This document shows positions 59,460-64,000 of a stretch of 64,000 bases of DNA, one piece after another. The position numbers and the translations under genes were made by a program. Numbering within the stretch: position 1 is the stretch's first letter; every line of letters starts with the position of its first letter. The DNA comes from Pinus tabuliformis (lineage: Eukaryota; Streptophyta; Pinopsida; Pinales; Pinaceae), in NCBI GenBank assembly GCA_031772625.1, contig CM062816.1:830044556-830108555 (forward strand), read 5' to 3'. The notes beneath the pieces were generated by a model that had not been told where the DNA came from, searched no databases, and saw only the letters and a list, made by a program, of their open reading frames with translations.

Positions 59460-61199
59460 CACATATTTTTTGTTCATATTTATGTACTTAATTTATATGT
59501 TGGTGTTGATGTGTATATTGTTGGGTCATGTTAGATATGTTTATTTAATGTGCTTGCAGATATATGTGTATGTGATAACAGTTATTTGACATGAGATGTA
59601 CATTAATTTGAGGATGTGTGTGGCAATGATGTTAGAACACAATGTGTGTGTTTTGTTAGATGTGATCACAATGTTGATGCCCTATTAGATTATTAGATTT
59701 GTGTGCTAGCTAATGATGTTTATATTAGAGGTGTATATAATTAAATGATAGTAGTGAATTTGAATGTATATCTTAGATGATGTTTATGTTTGTTAGATGG
59801 TTATCATCATTATGTTTATTTTTATGAAATAATATTTATTATATATTATGTATTGGTGAACTTGTATCAAAATTTTATATATGAAATTACATGCAAAATG
59901 ACTTACTTTAAAAAAAAAAACAAAGATTTTTTTATAAATTACAAAGTTTAGTATGGTGGAAACTATACTTGTAAATTTACCATGAATATTTTTCTATTGC
60001 TTAGATAGTTCATTCATATTCATTCTAACCTAATCATTAAAATATTTCAATACTCACAAGGAAAAAATAAGTAAAAGTAAAATATCTTAGTTAGTTCTTA
60101 TTAAGACGAAAATGTGTAACTCATTCAAATTATTAATATAAAATAATAATAATAATAAATTATTCAAAAATATAATTTAAACAATGGAAAATTACATTAT
60201 GGTTGATCTATATATTGAGATAGAAAACCACTATAGACCCATCTTAATCACATATTTATCAATCACTAAAAGAGATTAAATCTTTTTACATGTATATCAT
60301 TTTGGTGTTGTTTTGGTTATTTATTTGCTATTGTTATTTAAATTTATCTTTTTTGTAATAATAAATATGATTTAAATAATACAAAAACCATACTATATTA
60401 GATTTGATTTTTGACAAATAATATATTTTATTATTTCTTAATGAACAACTGAGGGAATATTATTTTTTCCACATGCTTCTCACGATATAGCCACTAAAAT
60501 TCATGTTTTCACATTTCTCCTAGCTAATATTACAACATGTTCACAATGATAAATGCATGTCTACTTTAAATAATTTACTTTTAAATACTTAAAAAATAGA
60601 TATTTATTTTATGTAATCTAAATAGGAAACAAAAATGCATCACCAAGTCTATTAGAAATTCAGACAAATGTCTCTTAATCACCATCATTTTATTTATCAT
60701 TTAATTCTTAGCCATAAAATATTTATTAATTCAACTTTTATCTATAAATACCATTGAAAAGAAAGTCAAAACTCTTCCATTATTCGTGAAGAAAAAATTA
60801 AAACCTCTCATGCATCCATGTAAACCCATTTGTTTCTCTTATGGTCCATAAAAAGATGTAATCAACATTTTATACATGAAAAAGGCCTCCTTTTAGTTTA
60901 CATAATGTTGCAAGAATTGGAATTTAAATATAGTAAACATGACTATACCTATCATGTCAAAAATTTAATCTTACATATTAATACACAGTTTTTTCATTGT
61001 TAAAGTCCTCGTAGATTTATCACTACATGATTTATATTTATATTCATTTTGAAATAAACAAGAAGGAAAAACATTTGAACTGGTTAATAAACTAATAAGT
61101 ATCTAAATCTAGAATAATCTTCAATGTTGTTTCCAAATTCCTTATTTTCTCAGTTTGGTTATATTCTTCTCATTTTCCTATTTGAGAAGGATTGTGACA
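59460..61199. other. AT-rich DNA without recognisable genes
   Basis: Very AT-rich. No ORF of note and no repeat shared with the rest of the window was noticed. Confidence 0.6.
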
Positions 61200-61254
61200 T
61201 GAGAACCAACATTAGATGTTCATTCTTCATCGACAACCATGGGGTGATATTGTT
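61190..61254 (-). pseudogene. CACTA transposase fragment, downstream piece
   Basis: The minus strand gives PWLSMKNEHLMLVLM, the stretch that follows the NNxPPW motif in Transposase_21 proteins. Homology stops near 61195. It is the continuation of 63641-64000 across the LINE insertion. Confidence 0.8.
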
Positions 61255-61269
61255 TTTTTTTCTTTTTTT

Positions 61270-61401
61270 CCCCCAGGAAAAATTGTAATTTTGTTAATGA
61301 AAACAAAATTACATGTTGTAGATACTTATAATACATTCAATCTTCCTAGTGGAAACTGGTGTTCACGTAGACAAAAAAACTATTATGAAATGGAAGTAAA
61401 C
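61270..61401 (-). other. LINE 3' untranslated region
   Basis: Follows the ORF1 stop and leads to the A-rich tail. A word ATTAACAAAATTACAATTTT before the tail resembles plant L1 3' ends. Confidence 0.65.
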
Positions 61402-63357
61402 AGGTTACCCTTTTCTCCATTTCTTCTTTTCTACCTTTCGCCATTCTCCTTGGGATGGAGTGGTTGTTACAAGTGCTAGTTGGGACCCTTCATTCATTCT
61501 TGGATTTTCCTTATCTGAATCTGAACTTTCAAATACTTGATGGCGTTTAGAGCCCCTTGTATCCTTTGCTTTGGGGATGATCTCCTGCCATGATGTGTGT
61601 GCTAAAGTTCCTAAAACTTCATGATTAACTCCCTCCTTTTCTACGTTGTCTTGTGGATTCTGGGTTTCTGTAGTGGTAGGGGGCTCCATTTCTTCATCAT
61701 CCTTTTCTTCGTTATGTTGCTATTGTGGAAATTGCCATCCCTTGGGTTTCTTTCCTGATTTCTTCTTCCTTCGAGGCGATTTCTTGGCATCAGGACATGA
61801 ATTCTGTAGATGTTTGGTTTGTCAGAATATTCAGTATCTAAAAGCCATGCTCTCAAAATCTAGAAGTTGTGTCTAGCACTACTTGCTATGTGTCAATAAA
61901 ATACAATTCGGCAATCCTTTACTGAGATCCACCTCCACACATATTTTGGCGAAAGTGTAGATTTGTTCTTTAACTCTGTGTGTGTCTGTCTTTTTGTATC
62001 TCCCTAAGAGGTCTCCAACGCCTTCTAGCACTTTATGGTGCCATAAATATAGGGGGGTATTATGCAATCTAATTCAAACCATAATTCTTGATACCACCAT
62101 TGTATTGGCATCGAAATCTAGAAACCAAGGGGTGAAAAAATGTCCCGCAGAACCCCAGAACCACGGGCCCTCTTGCAATATATATTCATGTTCCTTTGAT
62201 GATGCAAACTTTACTATGAAAAAGCCCTTGGAGCATAGGTGAATATCACAATTTGTTGTCCAAGTTGTGAAGATCCAGTGGAAAATATCCATTGGTTTTG
62301 GAAGGAAACCGTTGAATTTGCATATAACTGCTTGAGATTCATAGGTTGTGCATAGATCAATTGTTTCTTATAGATCTACAATCATTTTTGGTATTTGATT
62401 CAGTTGTTCCACTATATAGGGGTTGGGTATATTGTGTGTCTGATCTGGTATTGTTGATGCAACAGATTTCCCTTTGAGGATGTCTTTGAATGAAGGACCT
62501 CCATTTACTTGTCCTTGATTCGATTATGTTCCTTTGGGGAGACTAATATAGACACTCCCCATGCTCCCTTTTGATTGCTTGGTCCAAGAGAGCCTCCCCG
62601 AAGCCTAAAATTTAATATGATGGTGGATGATGGAAGAATGTTATAATCTTGTAATCTCAGTTCATCCTGCATGGATTTTCCTCCGTAGATCAAGCTTTGT
62701 AGGAGCATCGGAATACCCAGAATGTGTGGGATATTTTGCTTCAATTGGTTGATGCACTATGAGCCCCGAAACCAGAATAATATTGATTTGCATATGGGGT
62801 TTTAATAAAAAATTGAAAAGATGTCTTGGTTCCCATATCTAAATCCCATACATGACAATCACGCAAGTCTTTAGCCGGATCAAAATCAGGGTAAGGATTA
62901 GAGAGGAGTGGAAGGGGTTGCAGTGGAATAAATGTCTACATAAATGATATCCAAACCACCAAATCAACTTGATTTTTTGGATATAAATACTGATCCGACG
63001 AGAGGGAGAGCAGGCAAAGAAAATCTACATTTGCACCCCCTTTTCGGTAGTTTAATTTGTGTCGAGGATTGGGAACTTTCAGGTCCATTTGCTTGAACAA
63101 CAAATCTACGACAAGAAACGTTCCAAGAAAAAAATCCTTTTCAGAAACCAAGGGTTTGCCCTCTGATCTGGCCAATCCTTCCCTTGTGACCAAGAGTAGA
63201 TAGGGAATTGATTTATGTTCAAGAGTCATTACATTCTTGTATAGATCTGATCCTGGCACATGAAAACAAAGCCCTTCTCTCCCATCTGAGCCATCGTGCA
63301 CGACGGGTTTATACAAGAATGCTACAACCGAAAGCGGATGCGTAGTATTAACAAAAG
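61402..63357 (-). pseudogene. LINE ORF1 with ubiquitin-like, DUF4283 and zinc-knuckle regions
   Basis: From the TAG near 63357 to a TAA at 61402. Order: an N-terminal region of about 130 residues, no known domain (62936-63357); a Pro/Asp-rich linker; a ubiquitin-like domain (62592-62818); a linker with SFKDILKGKS; DUF4283 (about 61895-62330: GFFIVKFASSKEHEYILQEG, GPWFWG, ICVEVDLSKGLPNCILL); a decayed zinc knuckle (HLQNSCPDAKK, about 61790); a charged C-terminus ending KKKWRKG. Frame breaks: near 62940, near 62756 and between 62592 and 62520. Stops at 62071 (TGA for Trp), and near 61883, 61877, 61838 and 61829. ORF1 proteins bind the LINE RNA. Confidence 0.8.
62592..62818 (-). other. Ubiquitin-like domain inside LINE ORF1
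   Basis: Starts FQFFIKT (aligned with residues 1-7 of ubiquitin) and ends RLRGG (72-76). 227 bases is one less than 76 codons; a one-base loss near 62756 explains the frame change. With that, matching positions include K6, T7, I23, K27, I30, G35-I36-P37, Q41, L43, I44, G47, K48, D52, L56, Y59-N60-I61 and S65-T66. K63 is Pro, K11, K29 and K33 are not Lys, and L8 and V70 of the hydrophobic patch are Pro and Asn. The diglycine is followed by SLGPSN, so the ancestral product would be a ubiquitin-like fusion that a deubiquitinase might cut. Not host polyubiquitin: no tandem unit, and it lies inside a LINE. Confidence 0.88.
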
Positions 63358-63640
63358 CCTAGCTATCGTTCTCCTTCCTAGCACGGGATGTTGAAACCAG
63401 GGTTCGAACCATTCACAAGCTCCCTTATCAATCCCTCGAGCAGTGAGATCGGTGATAAAAATAACTCCTTCTAATCAGCAGCAGCGAGAAGTGTCAGACT
63501 ATGATCTCGACATAACCTTGATACCTTTCACCTTACCCTAGCGGTGGTGCAGATGTTGATTCTGAGATCTGAAGAATGCTAGCAGTAGAAGGGAAGCCGA
63601 GAAACTATGAAACCCTAGCCATCGCGCCTTTGAGCTTCCA
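63358..63640 (-). promoter_or_regulatory. LINE 5' untranslated region, probable internal promoter
   Basis: GC-richer than the surroundings, starting near GGTGGAAGCTCAAAGGCGCG on the minus strand. Contains GGTTCGAACC at 63402-63411, a B-box-like word, without a convincing tRNA fold. Confidence 0.45.
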
Positions 63641-64000
63641 CCATGGGGGGATATTGTTATTGACCACAGTACATTCCAAACAATATATTTGGTGTTCTAG
63701 AGGGAATATGGGTTGATTCCATCTATGGCTATGTTAAATCGTAGACTTTGTACTTCATCCTTGAATTTTTCAAGCCATGTATCCTCTATATGCTTCTTGG
63801 CTATTGAATATGTTGGGATTTGTATAACTCCTAACTTATTTCTGTGTGAGGCACGCCATCCCTGTAACATAGCTAATTCTTTGCAACGAAAGAGCCTTTG
63901 AATCCTTGGGATTCTAGGCATGTGCCTCAATATCTTATGAGGAGGACCATGTGATTTACCCATTTTTTTTATTTACAGTACTTGCAATGCCCACATTTCA
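63641..64000 (-). pseudogene. CACTA (En/Spm) transposase fragment, upstream piece
   Basis: The minus-strand frame 63697-63963 plus a few codons beyond the stop. Transposase_21 signatures: GPPHKILRHMPRIPRIQRLF, LQGWRASHRNKLGV, then FKDEVQSLRFNIAIDGINPY and, after a TAG at 63697, NTKYIVW and NNI.PPW near the LINE boundary. The family catalyses cut-and-paste movement of CACTA elements. No CACTA ends are seen; the piece continues off the right edge. Confidence 0.85.

Larger units (their letters stand above)
61255..63640 (-). mobile_element. ORF1-only LINE (L1-like) inserted in CACTA transposase
   Basis: Flanked by an 18-bp target duplication, CCATGGGGTGATATTGTT (61237-61254) and CCATGGGGGGATATTGTT (63641-63658). 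The element strand ends in an A-rich tail (61255-61269 is T-rich on plus). The 2.39 kb body has a 5' untranslated region, an ORF1 with ubiquitin-like and DUF4283 domains, and a 3' untranslated region, but no ORF2 (endonuclease/RT). The host transposase frame resumes on the other side, which fixes the boundaries. It looks like a non-autonomous LINE mobilised as a unit. Confidence 0.92.

Noticed and set aside
62592..62818. Host polyubiquitin gene or pseudogene
   Set aside because: No tandem ubiquitin units; many substitutions; continuous with LINE ORF1 and inside its target duplication.
63390..63420. tRNA gene or tRNA-derived SINE, from GGTTCGAACC
   Set aside because: No A box at a suitable distance and no cloverleaf could be drawn; it lies in the LINE 5' region.

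Overview
This window is plant nuclear DNA made almost entirely of transposable elements. Evidence for a plant: tRNA-iMet and Asp-type primer sites next to long LTRs, Tat/Athila-type and chromodomain Ty3/gypsy proteins, a DUF4283 LINE ORF1, a CACTA (Transposase_21) fragment, and decay dominated by C-to-T changes including CAG-to-TAG. The dense nesting suggests a large, repeat-rich genome (gymnosperm-like), but the species cannot be fixed from sequence alone. I see no intact cellular gene, no rRNA or tRNA gene and no CRISPR.

Left half (1-35774): an old minus-strand Ty3/gypsy element (C) runs off the left edge. Its order is gag, protease, an extra RNase H, RT, RNase H. Element B (597-14406, TSD CTTGG) sits in its RT gene; B has 3.1 kb LTRs and codes only for a Gag with a repeated C-terminal motif. 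Inside B's left LTR is element A (3404-7946, TSD AGATG), a young non-autonomous element with an iMet primer site, a double zinc-knuckle Gag remnant and a piece of a WD40 host gene. Element D (18561-33495, TSD CCTGG), an Athila-like element, sits in C's right LTR. D carries gag-pol, an array of 19-bp palindromes and a roughly 1009-codon extra ORF in one frame, broken by five TAG and one TAA.

Middle (35775-53230): a 1.27 kb tandem duplication of AT-rich DNA was split by element F (37348-51250), a large non-coding LTR element arranged LTR-internal-LTR-internal-partial LTR. Its second internal region holds element E (46349-49890, TSD AATTC), a plus-strand chromovirus that lost RT, RNase H and the integrase core but keeps the integrase tail and chromodomain. 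Empty sites for both F and E survive in paralogous copies within the window.

Right end (53231-64000): a 5'-truncated LINE ORF2 fragment, a 105-bp satellite, a degenerate unknown ORF region (57.6-59.4 kb), AT-rich DNA, and a minus-strand CACTA transposase fragment interrupted by an ORF1-only LINE (61255-63640) with an 18-bp TSD. That LINE's ORF1 contains a 76-residue ubiquitin-like domain ending RLRGG, upstream of DUF4283. It is the most striking item here. All reading-frame and homology calls were made by eye.
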